A DNA stretch of 64,000 bases from Rhizobium leguminosarum (lineage in GTDB: Bacteria > Pseudomonadota > Alphaproteobacteria > Rhizobiales > Rhizobiaceae): positions 2,878,501 to 2,942,500 of the forward strand of contig NZ_JAGIOR010000001.1 of NCBI RefSeq assembly GCF_017876795.1, given 5' to 3'. The notes beneath the pieces were generated by a model. It saw nothing but the letters and a program-made list of their open reading frames with translations. It searched no databases and was not told the origin of the DNA. A program made the position numbers and the translations under genes. This document shows, one piece after another, positions 34,242 through 43,637 of the stretch (the stretch's first letter is position 1; each line of letters starts with the position of its first letter).

Positions 34242-34751
34242 ATGTCCGAAACGGGCGCGATGATCATCCAGACCGAGCGTCTTAGGCTCCGCATGCCCGA
34301 CAGGGACGATTTCGCCGCCTATGCGCGGCTGATGGCCTCGTCGCGATCCGTTGGAATGGGCGGGCCGTTCGATCTGCGCGCGGCCTGGGGAATGTTCTGT
34401 CACGACGTGGCGCTCTGGCAACTTTTCGGGCACGGGGCGCTGATGATCGACCTTGCCGAGACCGGCGAATGCGTCGGCCAGGTCGGGATCAATCACGGGC
34501 CGCTCTTTCCGGAAAAGGAGCTGGGCTGGTTCGTCTATGAAGGCCACGAGGGCAGGGGGTATGCGACCGAGGCGGCCCTGGCGTTGCGGGCCTGGGCCTT
34601 TGCGACGCTGAGCCTGCCATCGCTTGTCAGCTATATCGGCTCCGGCAACGCCGCCTCGATTGCCGTGGCGGAACGGCTGGGCGGGCGTCTCGATCTGACG
34701 GCACCCAGGACTGATCCCGCGGATCTCGTTTATCGTCATTTCGCCTCCTGA
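34242..34751 (+). CDS. GNAT acetyltransferase, RimJ/RimL-like
   Basis: 169 aa. Starts with IIQTERLRLRMPDRDDFAAYARLMAS, a hallmark of the RimJ/RimL subgroup, with EKELGWFVYEGHEGRGYATEAALAL as the CoA-binding motif and SYIGSGNAASIAVAERLGG near the C terminus. Likely acetylates a protein N terminus or a small amine; no closer assignment. 36 bp after the preceding GNAT gene. Confidence 0.86.
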   Translation: MSETGAMIIQTERLRLRMPDRDDFAAYARLMASSRSVGMGGPFDLRAAWGMFCHDVALWQLFGHGALMIDLAETGECVGQVGINHGPLFPEKELGWFVYEGHEGRGYATEAALALRAWAFATLSLPSLVSYIGSGNAASIAVAERLGGRLDLTAPRTDPADLVYRHFAS

Positions 34752-34846
34752 TAAAATGGTCATGGGAACGGCGTTTGGATGCAGACGTCTCAATCCTTAC
34801 ATGTTGATCGGTCAGGATCGGGCGCTGCAACAAATGGGGATGCCGG

Positions 34847-35464
34847 ATGACGGACGCGAAGCGGGAGCACTGGGACGCGGTCTACCGCACGAAAGCTGCC
34901 GACAGCGTCAGCTGGTATCAGCCGATGCCCGAGCCTTCCTTGCGGGCGCTTGACGCGCTGCAACTGCCGGTCACGGCCTCGCTGATCGATGTCGGCGGCG
35001 GCGCATCGAGCCTTGTCGATCGTCTTGTCGAGCGCGGGTGGTCCGATCTCACCGTTCTCGACATCGCCGCGCCAGCGCTCGACCTCGCCAAGGCGCGGCT
35101 GGGGGACGAATCCGCTCGCGTTGCCTGGGTGATTGGTGATGTCACCGTGTGGCGACCAGGGCGTCAGTACGATGTGTGGCACGACCGCGCCGTCTTTCAC
35201 TTCCTCACTGAACCCGAACAGCGGCTGGCTTATCGCCACGCGCTCGAAACCGGCACGGCGACGGACAGCTTCGTGATCGTCGCGACCTTCGCGCCCGACG
35301 GGCCGGAACGGTGCAGCGGCTTGCCGGTTCAGCGTTACGACGCGGCCGCCCTTGCACATGAATTCTCCTCCGCCTTCGCGCTTCAGCGCGACTGGCGCGA
35401 GGAGCACACGACACCCGGCGGCGGCCGGCAGTCGTTCCAATGGTGCGTCTTTCGCAGGCGTTGA
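34847..35464 (+). CDS. Class I SAM-dependent methyltransferase
   Basis: 205 aa. It opens KREHWDAVYRTKAADSVSWYQP, typical of trans-aconitate/TPMT-like small methyltransferases. The SAM motif I is SLIDVGGGASSLVDRLVERG, motif II follows in LTVLDIAAPALDLAKARLG, and YDVWHDRAVFHFLTEPEQRLAY is the motif IV region. The substrate is not identifiable. It is convergent with ddl. Confidence 0.86.
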   Translation: MTDAKREHWDAVYRTKAADSVSWYQPMPEPSLRALDALQLPVTASLIDVGGGASSLVDRLVERGWSDLTVLDIAAPALDLAKARLGDESARVAWVIGDVTVWRPGRQYDVWHDRAVFHFLTEPEQRLAYRHALETGTATDSFVIVATFAPDGPERCSGLPVQRYDAAALAHEFSSAFALQRDWREEHTTPGGGRQSFQWCVFRRR

Positions 35465-35500
35465 GGTCTGACTGGCCGATAGCTGGCGTCCGGCGCTGTG

Positions 35501-36577
35501 TCAGGCGGTCCGTCCGGCGCGCGCCATGCCGTGATCGATGAGCCTGTCGATGATCTCGGCGTAGCCGACGCCGCTTGCTGCCGTCGCCTTGGAATACATG
35601 CTGATGTCGGTAAAGCCCGGGATGGTGTTGATCTCATTGACGAGGAACCGCATGTCATCCGTCAGGAAGAAGTCGACGCGGGCCATGCCGTCGCAGCCGA
35701 CGGCCCTGAAGGCTCTTGCGGTCATGTCGCGCATGGCAGCCTCGACCTCCTCAGGTAGTTCGGCCGGGACTTTCAGCGCCGCGCCCACCTCGTCGATATA
35801 TTTGGCATCGTAGCTGTAGAAGCCGTGACTTTCCGCCGGCACAATCTCGCCCGGTCGGGAGACGAAGAGTTCCCCTGCCACATCCTCCAGCACGCTGAAT
35901 TCGATCTCGCGGCCGCGCACGAATTCCTCGGCAAGTAGGACGCGATCGTAGCGGAAGGCCTCGGCAAGGGCGCCTGCAAATTCCTGGCTGGCATGGACCT
36001 TGGCGACCCCGACCGACGATCCCTGACGCGCCGGCTTGATGAAGAGCGGCAGGCCGAGTTCGCCTTCGAGCGCGACAAGCGATGGAGCCGCGTCCTCCCG
36101 AATCGTCACCGCGCGCGCCACCGGCAGGCCCGCCGCCTTGAGCAGGCGCTTGGCGATATCCTTGTCGAGTGCTGTGGCCGAGCCGAGGATGCCGCAGCCG
36201 GCGAGTGGAACGCGCGCCACCTCTGCCAGACCTTGCACCGATCCGTCTTCGCCATGCGGGCCGTGCAGCACGGGAAACAGGATGTCGATGCTTGCCAATT
36301 CATGCGACGCGCCATGGGCCGGGATTGCCAGCATCCGGCCCCGTCCGCCGGGCACGAGGCAGATTTCGACGCCTGATGAAGGTGTCGCCAGCACGCCGTC
36401 CTCGAAATTGCTGAGCAGCCATTGTCCCTCGCGGGTGACGAAAACAGGGACGGCGTCATATTTCTCGGGCTTGAGCGCGCCCATGACATTGGTTGCCGAG
36501 AGCACGGAAACCTCATGCTCGGCCGAGCGGCCGCCGAAGAGCACGGCGATGCGCAACCTGTTTGGCGAAAGGGTCAT
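35501..36577 (-). CDS. ddl: D-alanine--D-alanine ligase (DdlA-type)
   Basis: 358 aa, ATP-grasp fold. It starts IAVLFGGRSAEHEVSVLSATNVM; the central region LPLFIKPARQGSSVGVAKV and the Mg2+ site DFFLTDDMRFLVNEINTIPGFTDISMY are complete. Length and the lack of mur/fts neighbours fit the stand-alone DdlA form rather than the DdlB of the division cluster, so the cell probably has a second copy. It is followed on the same strand by nothing, and preceded 32 bp upstream by a C39-like peptidase gene. Confidence 0.94.
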   Translation of the reverse strand: MTLSPNRLRIAVLFGGRSAEHEVSVLSATNVMGALKPEKYDAVPVFVTREGQWLLSNFEDGVLATPSSGVEICLVPGGRGRMLAIPAHGASHELASIDILFPVLHGPHGEDGSVQGLAEVARVPLAGCGILGSATALDKDIAKRLLKAAGLPVARAVTIREDAAPSLVALEGELGLPLFIKPARQGSSVGVAKVHASQEFAGALAEAFRYDRVLLAEEFVRGREIEFSVLEDVAGELFVSRPGEIVPAESHGFYSYDAKYIDEVGAALKVPAELPEEVEAAMRDMTARAFRAVGCDGMARVDFFLTDDMRFLVNEINTIPGFTDISMYSKATAASGVGYAEIIDRLIDHGMARAGRTA

Positions 36578-36609
36578 GAAAGCCTCCGAACGATCTGGTG
36601 TTGAAAGTG

Positions 36610-37434
36610 TCAGGTGTCGACAGATATGCCGCGATTGGCGAAGAAGCGGTCGAAGACGGCAAGCGGCAGCGTCACATCAGCCTGGCTCGCCTCGTCATGA
36701 CCGGACGGATTGTGGAAGCGGATCGTCTCGTCGCTTGCCGCCGTCACCAGCACCAGATGGCCGCCCTTCAATGGCGGCTCTTGCTCCGGCCAGCGGATTC
36801 CCGAATGCACCGAGGCGATGAAGAAGCGACGCATCGACAGAAGCTCCGGAATGGCCGATGCCTCGACGCCTGTTATCGTCTCCGCACTCAGCGCGAATCG
36901 GTCGGCGGCGAAGCGGACGAAGGGTGCGTAGATCAGCCCCTTGATCGAGGCATCGATCTCGTTGACGACATAACCGCCATAGGCCGTGCAGGCGCGGGCA
37001 AGTTCGAGGGTCGGATGGATCTCGCCGCGGGCGGCAAGGATCATCTTCAAGCAGGCCATGCCGCAGACATTGACCGCCCAGCGCGCATATTCTTCGATTG
37101 TCGCGGCGCCAGAATGGCGCCAGAGCGGATCGCCGAGCAGGGCCTGCGATCCCTCGGCAAGCACCGGCAGCGTCATGCCCGGTGTCTCCCATTGGCTGAA
37201 ATAGGGCACGCCGCTCTGCTGCATTCTGTCGATATCCCCGTGGCTCGCTGTGAGATGGCGGGCAATCTTGGCTTTTTTCGAGCCGATGCCTGCTTGCGAG
37301 TAACGCGCCGCGAAGTCTGGAGGAAATCTGAGGTCATAACGAGCTGGAACTGATTTGAGTCGCCTCAAGCCTTTCGACGGCCGGATGCGGGAATTTTGAG
37401 GCTTGAGACGGGGCGTCTGGCTGGTCGCGCTCAA
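36610..37434 (-). CDS. C39-like cysteine peptidase family protein
   Basis: Up to 274 aa; the start is uncertain (TTG at 37434, or the ATG of MQQSGVPYFSQWETP near 37228). The core resembles C39/BtrH-like papain-fold proteins: QWETPGMTL, then the putative nucleophile in RWAVNVCGMACLKMIL, and the catalytic His with a following Asn in LKGGHLVLVTAASDETIRFHNPSG. No signal peptide is seen. It reads directly into ddl with a 32-bp gap, so a cell-wall link is possible but unproven. Confidence 0.7.
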   Translation of the reverse strand: MSATSQTPRLKPQNSRIRPSKGLRRLKSVPARYDLRFPPDFAARYSQAGIGSKKAKIARHLTASHGDIDRMQQSGVPYFSQWETPGMTLPVLAEGSQALLGDPLWRHSGAATIEEYARWAVNVCGMACLKMILAARGEIHPTLELARACTAYGGYVVNEIDASIKGLIYAPFVRFAADRFALSAETITGVEASAIPELLSMRRFFIASVHSGIRWPEQEPPLKGGHLVLVTAASDETIRFHNPSGHDEASQADVTLPLAVFDRFFANRGISVDT

Positions 37435-37496
37435 TTCACCGGTGAGGTCGGAAGCAGCACCACCCTATCGTCGGTCTCCGCCGCCGTTAATCCACC

Positions 37497-38540
37497 TTAC
37501 CTGCCGTTCTCCGGCCAGATCGGCTGGCTGATGCTCTGCAGCAGTTCCGGTTCGACGCCGTCGATGCGGGCGATGACGGCTTTGGCCATTTCGCGGCCGG
37601 CTTGGCGCACGTCTTCCTGGACAGTGATGATCTCCGGGCGGATCCAGTTCAGGATCGGCACCGATTGTTTCGACACCATGTCGAGATCGCGGCCGAGCGC
37701 CTTGCCGGCAGCCTCGATGCCGGCATTGACGGCAATCGCCGCGCTGCCGGCCGAACAGACGATGCCGTCAGGGGCGTTTTCCGAGCGCATCATCGCTTCG
37801 ACGACGTCGCGGATATCGGCAAGCGGCGCATCGCTGTTGATACGTAGCGGCACTTCCTCGGCGCCGTAATCGTGCAGGCCGGTCTGGAAGCCGATGCGGA
37901 TGTGGGCGTAATAGGTGAGCTTGCTTGGCGGCTGCAACAGGGCGATGCGGCGTCGGCCGCGCTTGACCAGCCGTTCCACCGCCTGGTGGGCGAAGGCTTC
38001 GTTGTTAAAATCGTGGAAAGGGTGGGTGAGACCCGCATCGGTGCGCCCATGGGTGGCGAAGGGCATGCCGCGCTCGGTCAGCAGCCGCACGCGCGGATCG
38101 TCAGGCTCGATGCGCGAGATAATGACGCCGTCGGCCGAGCCGGTATCGAGGATATAGCGCACCGGCAGCATCGGATCCTTGCTGTGGGAATGCGGCGTGA
38201 CTACGATATGATAGGGCGTGCCGGACAGGACCTCGGAGATGCCGAAGACCATCTGGCTCGAAAAGCCCATGATCTCTTCATCGATGCTGAGGACGAGGGC
38301 AATGACGTTGGTCTTGCCAGTGCGCAGGCGCACACCGGCCCTGTTCGGCTGGTAGCCGAGTTGGCGGGCGACCATGCGGACCCGCTCCTTGGTCTCCGCC
38401 CCGATGTCGGGCGCATCCTTCAGCGCGCGCGACACCGTCGTCACCCCGAGACCGGTCATGAAGGCGATCGTCTTCAACGTCGGGCGCTCGCGCGCCGCCG
38501 GCGTCGATACCGCTTGCCCGAAATTTCCCTTGTTTTCCAT
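37497..38540 (-). CDS. LacI family transcriptional regulator of the carbohydrate locus
   Basis: 347 aa. A LacI-type HTH near the N terminus ([27 protein letters not shown], about residues 21-47) has the hinge [20 protein letters not shown], followed by a periplasmic-binding-protein-like effector domain. It is divergent from the sugar ABC operon across a 454-bp gap with two palindromes (38645-38656 and 38711-38725), and so is the probable repressor of that operon and of itself. Confidence 0.92.
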   Translation of the reverse strand: MENKGNFGQAVSTPAARERPTLKTIAFMTGLGVTTVSRALKDAPDIGAETKERVRMVARQLGYQPNRAGVRLRTGKTNVIALVLSIDEEIMGFSSQMVFGISEVLSGTPYHIVVTPHSHSKDPMLPVRYILDTGSADGVIISRIEPDDPRVRLLTERGMPFATHGRTDAGLTHPFHDFNNEAFAHQAVERLVKRGRRRIALLQPPSKLTYYAHIRIGFQTGLHDYGAEEVPLRINSDAPLADIRDVVEAMMRSENAPDGIVCSAGSAAIAVNAGIEAAGKALGRDLDMVSKQSVPILNWIRPEIITVQEDVRQAGREMAKAVIARIDGVEPELLQSISQPIWPENGR

Positions 38541-38644
38541 CCCTGTAGGCCTGCCTCGCGCGAATTGGTGTCGCTTATAGAGGCTTTTTCAAGCGCCGTA
38601 AGCCCGCCGCCTGCCAAAATCGCGCCTCCCTAAGAAATGTAATC

Positions 38645-38656
38645 TGTAACGATACA
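38645..38656. promoter_or_regulatory. Candidate LacI-family operator
   Basis: TGTAACGATACA is a near-perfect palindrome with the central CG typical of LacI-family operators (5 of 6 half-site bases match). It lies 105 bases upstream of the LacI gene and about 340 bases upstream of the binding-protein gene. Confidence 0.5.
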
Positions 38657-38710
38657 GTAGAAATGTCGAGCGCTTTCTCATGTGTGCATTGCAGCACTGT
38701 TCGCATAGGT

Positions 38711-38725
38711 TGAATCAATGATTCA
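38711..38725. promoter_or_regulatory. Palindrome in the divergent promoter region
   Basis: TGAATCAATGATTCA is a perfect 7+1+7 palindrome in the same intergenic gap, 270 bases before the binding-protein gene. It could bind another regulator. The remaining AT-richer bases 38726-38960 hold no gene and presumably contain the operon promoter. Confidence 0.4.
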
Positions 38726-38994
38726 TGCCTTGTTTTTTTGCATGTGCGAAAAGCGTGATGCGGAAATTAAAACCATATTCCAAAATTTTGTGCGTCTTTT
38801 CATAATGATAATAATATTTCGCGTCTGCGATGTCGTCCGACCGAATGCTGGTTTGGAGAGTACGACCTGGCGACAGGAAACAGGTAAAAGTAGCAATTCC
38901 CGTTTCCCCGGAAAAATTTGCAAGCGGACGGTTGCGTGCTGAAATCGATTGATCTAAGTTTTTCCGGCAACGTTTCAGTGAGGGAGGAAAACTC

Positions 38995-40230
38995 ATGAAA
39001 ATCCGTATTATGGCAGCCATGCTTGCCGCTTCGGTCGCGCTTCCGTTCGGAGCCGCCAACGCCACCGATCTCGAAGTCACGCATTGGTGGACATCAGGTG
39101 GCGAATCCGCCGCCGTCGCCGAGCTGGCAAAGGCATTCGACGCTACCGGCAACCACTGGGTCGACGGCGCAATCGCCGGTTCCGGCGGCACTGCCCGTCC
39201 GATCATGATCAGCCGCATCACCGGCGGCGACCCGATGGGCGCCACGCAGTTCAACCATGGCCGCCAGGCTGAGGAACTCGTCCAGGCCGGCCTCATGCGC
39301 GACCTGACCGACGTGGCGACCGCAGAGCACTGGAAGGATATCATTCGTCCGGCGAGCCTGCTCGATTCCTGCACCATCGACGGCAAGATCTATTGCGCGC
39401 CCGTCAACATCCACTCCTGGCAGTGGCTGTGGCTGTCGAATGCCGCCTTCAAGAAGGCCGGCGTCGAGGTTCCGAAGAATTGGGACGAGTTCGTCGCTTC
39501 CGCTCCGGCTCTCGAAAAGGCCGGCATCATTCCGCTCGCCGTCGGCGGTCAGCCGTGGCAGGCGACAGGCGCGTTCGACGTGCTGATGGTCGCGGTCGCC
39601 GGCAAGGATGTTTTCAACAAGGTCTTCAAGGACAAGGACGCGGAAGTTGCTGCCGGTCCTGAAATCGCCAAGGTCTTTAAGGCCGCCGACGATGCCCGCC
39701 GCATGTCCAAGGGCAGCAACGTTCAGGATTGGAACCAGGCGACCAACCTCGTCATCACGGGCAAGGCCGGTGGCCAGATCATGGGTGACTGGGCGCAGGG
39801 CGAATTCGCACTTGCCGGCCAGAAAGCAGGCGCCGACTATACCTGCCTGCCGGGCCTCGGCGTGAACGAGATCATCTCGACCGGCGGCGATGCCTTCTAC
39901 TTCCCGCTGCTGAAGGATGAGGAAAAGTCCAAGGCGCAGGCCGTGCTTGCTAAGACCCTGCTCGATCCCAAGACCCAGGTTGCCTTCAACCTGAAGAAAG
40001 GCTCGCTGCCGGTTCGCGGCGACGTCGATCTCGCCGCCGCCAATGATTGCATGAAGAAGGGTCTCGAAATCCTGGCCAAGGGCAACGTGATCCAAGGCAC
40101 CGACCAGTTGCTTTCGGCAGACAGCCAGAAGCAGAAGGAAGACCTCTTCTCCGAATTCTTCGCCAATCCGTCGATGACGCCTGAAGACGCTCAGAAGCGT
40201 TTTGCTGGGATCATCGCTTCGGCTGATTGA
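38995..40230 (+). CDS. Sugar ABC transporter substrate-binding protein (COG1653)
   Basis: 411 aa with a strong signal peptide (MKIRIMAAMLAASVALPFGAANA) and GGGAGG-like ribosome site. The mature protein starts TDLEVTHWWTSGGESAAVAELAKAF, typical of the UgpB/GtsA-like sugar binders, and NIHSWQWLWLSNAAFKKAGVEVPKNWDEF fits the same class. It delivers a mono- or oligosaccharide to the two permeases downstream. The neighbouring beta-mannosidase suggests a mannoside, but the ligand is inferred. Confidence 0.92.
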   Translation: MKIRIMAAMLAASVALPFGAANATDLEVTHWWTSGGESAAVAELAKAFDATGNHWVDGAIAGSGGTARPIMISRITGGDPMGATQFNHGRQAEELVQAGLMRDLTDVATAEHWKDIIRPASLLDSCTIDGKIYCAPVNIHSWQWLWLSNAAFKKAGVEVPKNWDEFVASAPALEKAGIIPLAVGGQPWQATGAFDVLMVAVAGKDVFNKVFKDKDAEVAAGPEIAKVFKAADDARRMSKGSNVQDWNQATNLVITGKAGGQIMGDWAQGEFALAGQKAGADYTCLPGLGVNEIISTGGDAFYFPLLKDEEKSKAQAVLAKTLLDPKTQVAFNLKKGSLPVRGDVDLAAANDCMKKGLEILAKGNVIQGTDQLLSADSQKQKEDLFSEFFANPSMTPEDAQKRFAGIIASAD

Positions 40231-40251
40231 TCGGTAGATTCGCCGCCTTTG

Positions 40252-40277
40252 CGATCCGGCTCTCAAAAGCCGGATCG
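40252..40277 (+). promoter_or_regulatory. Intercistronic hairpin after the binding-protein gene
   Basis: CGATCCGGCT (40252-40261) and AGCCGGATCG (40268-40277) form a perfect 10-bp stem with a 6-nt loop and no T-run. Such hairpins after the first gene of ABC-import operons stabilise the upstream message and give more binding protein than permease. Confidence 0.6.
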
Positions 40278-40405
40278 TGTCCCGGACTGATGTTCGGCCG
40301 GCGGCGTCTTTCCGGCATCCTCGGCAAATTCCGGGGGCAGGGATGGGCAGACGGGCCAGGCTCGTTCTGTCACGGGTCGCAGTTGCGATTTGAGGAGAAG
40401 TGTTC

Positions 40406-41311
40406 ATGACAGGTCAAGCGCAAGCAGGCCGGCCAATCAAGTTACTGCGCAATCTGAATGCCAAGATTGCGTCCATTCCGATGATCCTGACAGCGCTGGT
40501 GATTTTTGTCGGCGGCACGCTCTGGACCGTCTTTTATTCCTTCACCAATTCGAAGCTCCTTCCGCGATTGAGCTTCGTCGGGATTGATCAGTACGAGCGG
40601 CTTTGGGCCGCACCGCGCTGGGTAACGGCGATCGAGAATCTGGCTCTCTACGGCGTTCTTTCGCTGATCTTCAGCCTGGTCATCGGTTTCCTGCTTGCTG
40701 CGCTGATGGATCAGAAGATCCGTTTCGAAAATACGTTCCGCACAATTTTTCTCTACCCCTTCGCGCTGTCGTTCATCGTGACGGGCCTCGTCTGGCAGTG
40801 GATTCTGAACCCCGATTTCGGCATTCAGTCGGTTGTGCGTTCGCTCGGCTGGACGAGCTTCACATTCAATCCGCTCTATACGCCCGAAATCGTCATCTAC
40901 GGCATCCTGATCGCGGCGTTATGGCAGGGAACGGGTCTGGTCATGTGCCTGATGCTTGCCGGCTTGCGCGGCATCGACGAGGACATCTGGAAAGCGGCGC
41001 GCGTCGACGGCATCCCGATGTGGAAGACCTATCTCTTCATCGTCATTCCGATGATGCGGCCGGTGTTCATCACGACGATCGTCATCATCGCTTCCGGTAT
41101 CGTCAAGGTCTACGATCTCGTCGTCGCCCAGACATCTGGCGGTCCCGGCATCTCCTCGGAAGTGCCGGCAAAATATGTCTACGACTACATGTTCCAGGCA
41201 CAGAACCTGGGGCAGGGCTTTGCCGCCTCGACGATGATGCTGGTGACGGTCGCGATCATTATCGTCCCGTGGGCCTATTTGGAATTCGGAGGAGGGCGCA
41301 AGCGTGGCTAA
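40406..41311 (+). CDS. Sugar ABC transporter permease 1 (MalF-type)
   Basis: 301 aa from the ATG at 40406 behind GAGGAGAAG. Six predicted membrane helices. The EAA loop that contacts the ATPase is LAGLRGIDEDIWKAARVDGIPMWKTYLFIVIPMM. It forms the inner-membrane channel with the next gene, which it overlaps by 8 bases. Confidence 0.93.
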   Translation: MTGQAQAGRPIKLLRNLNAKIASIPMILTALVIFVGGTLWTVFYSFTNSKLLPRLSFVGIDQYERLWAAPRWVTAIENLALYGVLSLIFSLVIGFLLAALMDQKIRFENTFRTIFLYPFALSFIVTGLVWQWILNPDFGIQSVVRSLGWTSFTFNPLYTPEIVIYGILIAALWQGTGLVMCLMLAGLRGIDEDIWKAARVDGIPMWKTYLFIVIPMMRPVFITTIVIIASGIVKVYDLVVAQTSGGPGISSEVPAKYVYDYMFQAQNLGQGFAASTMMLVTVAIIIVPWAYLEFGGGRKRG

Positions 41312-42248
41312 TACAGGAACTCTCAACACCGTTGCCGCCGGCATCGACGCTGTCGCACCGAGACTCGGTGAAGGCCCGAGCGGCGCGAAGCCGCGCCCGG
41401 CGCTGTCGTCGCGCAACATCATGCTCTACGGCACGCTGACTGTTGCGGCGCTTTATTATCTGCTGCCGCTCTACGTGATGGTCGTGACTTCGCTGAAGGG
41501 CATGCCGGAAATCCGGCTCGGCAACATTTTCTCGCCGCCGGTGGAGATCACCTTCGAACCCTGGGTGAAGGCCTGGGCGGAGGCCTGCACCGGGCTCAAC
41601 TGCGATGGCCTGTCGCGCGGGTTCTGGAATTCGGTGCGCATCACGGTGCCGTCGGTCATCATCTCGATCGCCATCGCCTCGGTGAACGGCTATGCATTGG
41701 CAAACTGGCGCTTCAAGGGGTCCGAGCTGTTCTTCTCGATCCTCATCGTCGGGGCGTTCATTCCCTATCAGGTGATGATCTATCCGATCGTCATCATCCT
41801 TCGCGAAATCGGCCTTTACGGCACGCTGAGCGGCCTCGTCATCGTGCATTCGATCTTCGGCATGCCGATCCTGACGCTGCTGTTTCGCAATTATTTCGTG
41901 TCTTTGCCGGAAGAGCTGTTCAAGGCGGCACGCGTCGACGGCGCGGGTTTCTGGCAGATCTTCCTGAAGATCATGGTGCCGATGTCGTTGCCGATCTTCG
42001 TCGTCGCTATGATCCTGCAGGTGACCGGCATCTGGAACGACTTCCTATTCGGCGTCGTCTTCACCCGGCCGGACACCTATCCGATGACCGTGCAGCTCAA
42101 CAACATCGTCAATTCCGTCCAGGGCGTGAAGGAATACAACGTCAACATGGCCGCGACGATCCTGACGGGTCTCGTGCCGTTGATCGTCTATTTCGTGTCG
42201 GGGCGGCTTTTCGTCCGTGGCATCGCCGCTGGCGCAGTGAAGGGTTGA
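41304..42248 (+). CDS. Sugar ABC transporter permease 2 (MalG-type)
   Basis: 314 aa with a GTG start overlapping permease 1. Six helices, a cytoplasmic N-terminal tail of about 40 residues, and the EAA loop NYFVSLPEELFKAARVDGAGFWQIFLKIMVPM. The segment EACTGLNCDGLSRGFWNSVRIT is typical of the glucose/mannose-type carbohydrate importers. It ends 4 bp before the ATPase. Confidence 0.93.
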   Translation: MANTGTLNTVAAGIDAVAPRLGEGPSGAKPRPALSSRNIMLYGTLTVAALYYLLPLYVMVVTSLKGMPEIRLGNIFSPPVEITFEPWVKAWAEACTGLNCDGLSRGFWNSVRITVPSVIISIAIASVNGYALANWRFKGSELFFSILIVGAFIPYQVMIYPIVIILREIGLYGTLSGLVIVHSIFGMPILTLLFRNYFVSLPEELFKAARVDGAGFWQIFLKIMVPMSLPIFVVAMILQVTGIWNDFLFGVVFTRPDTYPMTVQLNNIVNSVQGVKEYNVNMAATILTGLVPLIVYFVSGRLFVRGIAAGAVKG

Positions 42249-42252
42249 TCCC

Positions 42253-43359
<1,107 letters not shown>

Positions 43360-43418
43360 AAGGTTCTGTGGATTGAGGCCACTAGCCGGAGCGAGTTTGA
43401 CGAAAAGGCCAACCCCGC

Positions 43419-43512
43419 CCTCCGTCATCCTCGGGCTTGACCCGAGGATCCATGCCCGTTGCTGCAGGTGGATGTGGTGTAGATCCTCGGGTCAAGCCCG
43501 AGGATGACGGAG
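43419..43512. repeat. Palindromic intergenic repeat, family R4 (copy 1)
   Basis: CTCCGTCATCCTCGGGCTTG... at 43419-43449 is inverted at 43483-43512 (...TCAAGCCCGAGGATGACGGAG). The arms are nearly perfect. It lies between the ATPase and the beta-mannosidase genes of the same operon. A diverged copy occurs at 48080-48155. Confidence 0.85.
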
Positions 43513-43566
43513 AGCGGAGTGGGCGGATGAGGACAAAAAAGACACGTCTCTGACGAACGATTAGGT

Positions 43567-43588
43567 CAATGTCACCGAACAGTGACAT
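43567..43588. promoter_or_regulatory. Perfect inverted repeat before the beta-mannosidase
   Basis: AATGTCAC (43567-43574) and GTGACATT (43581-43588) with a 6-base spacer form a perfect palindrome. It overlaps an in-frame ATG (43569) that could be read as a start, and lies about 50 bases before the preferred GTG start. It may be an operator or a small RNA hairpin. Confidence 0.5.
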
Positions 43589-43637
43589 TTGCCCTTCCTT
43601 CAAGACCACAACCCTTTTCGAAATCGGAATTGAAATC

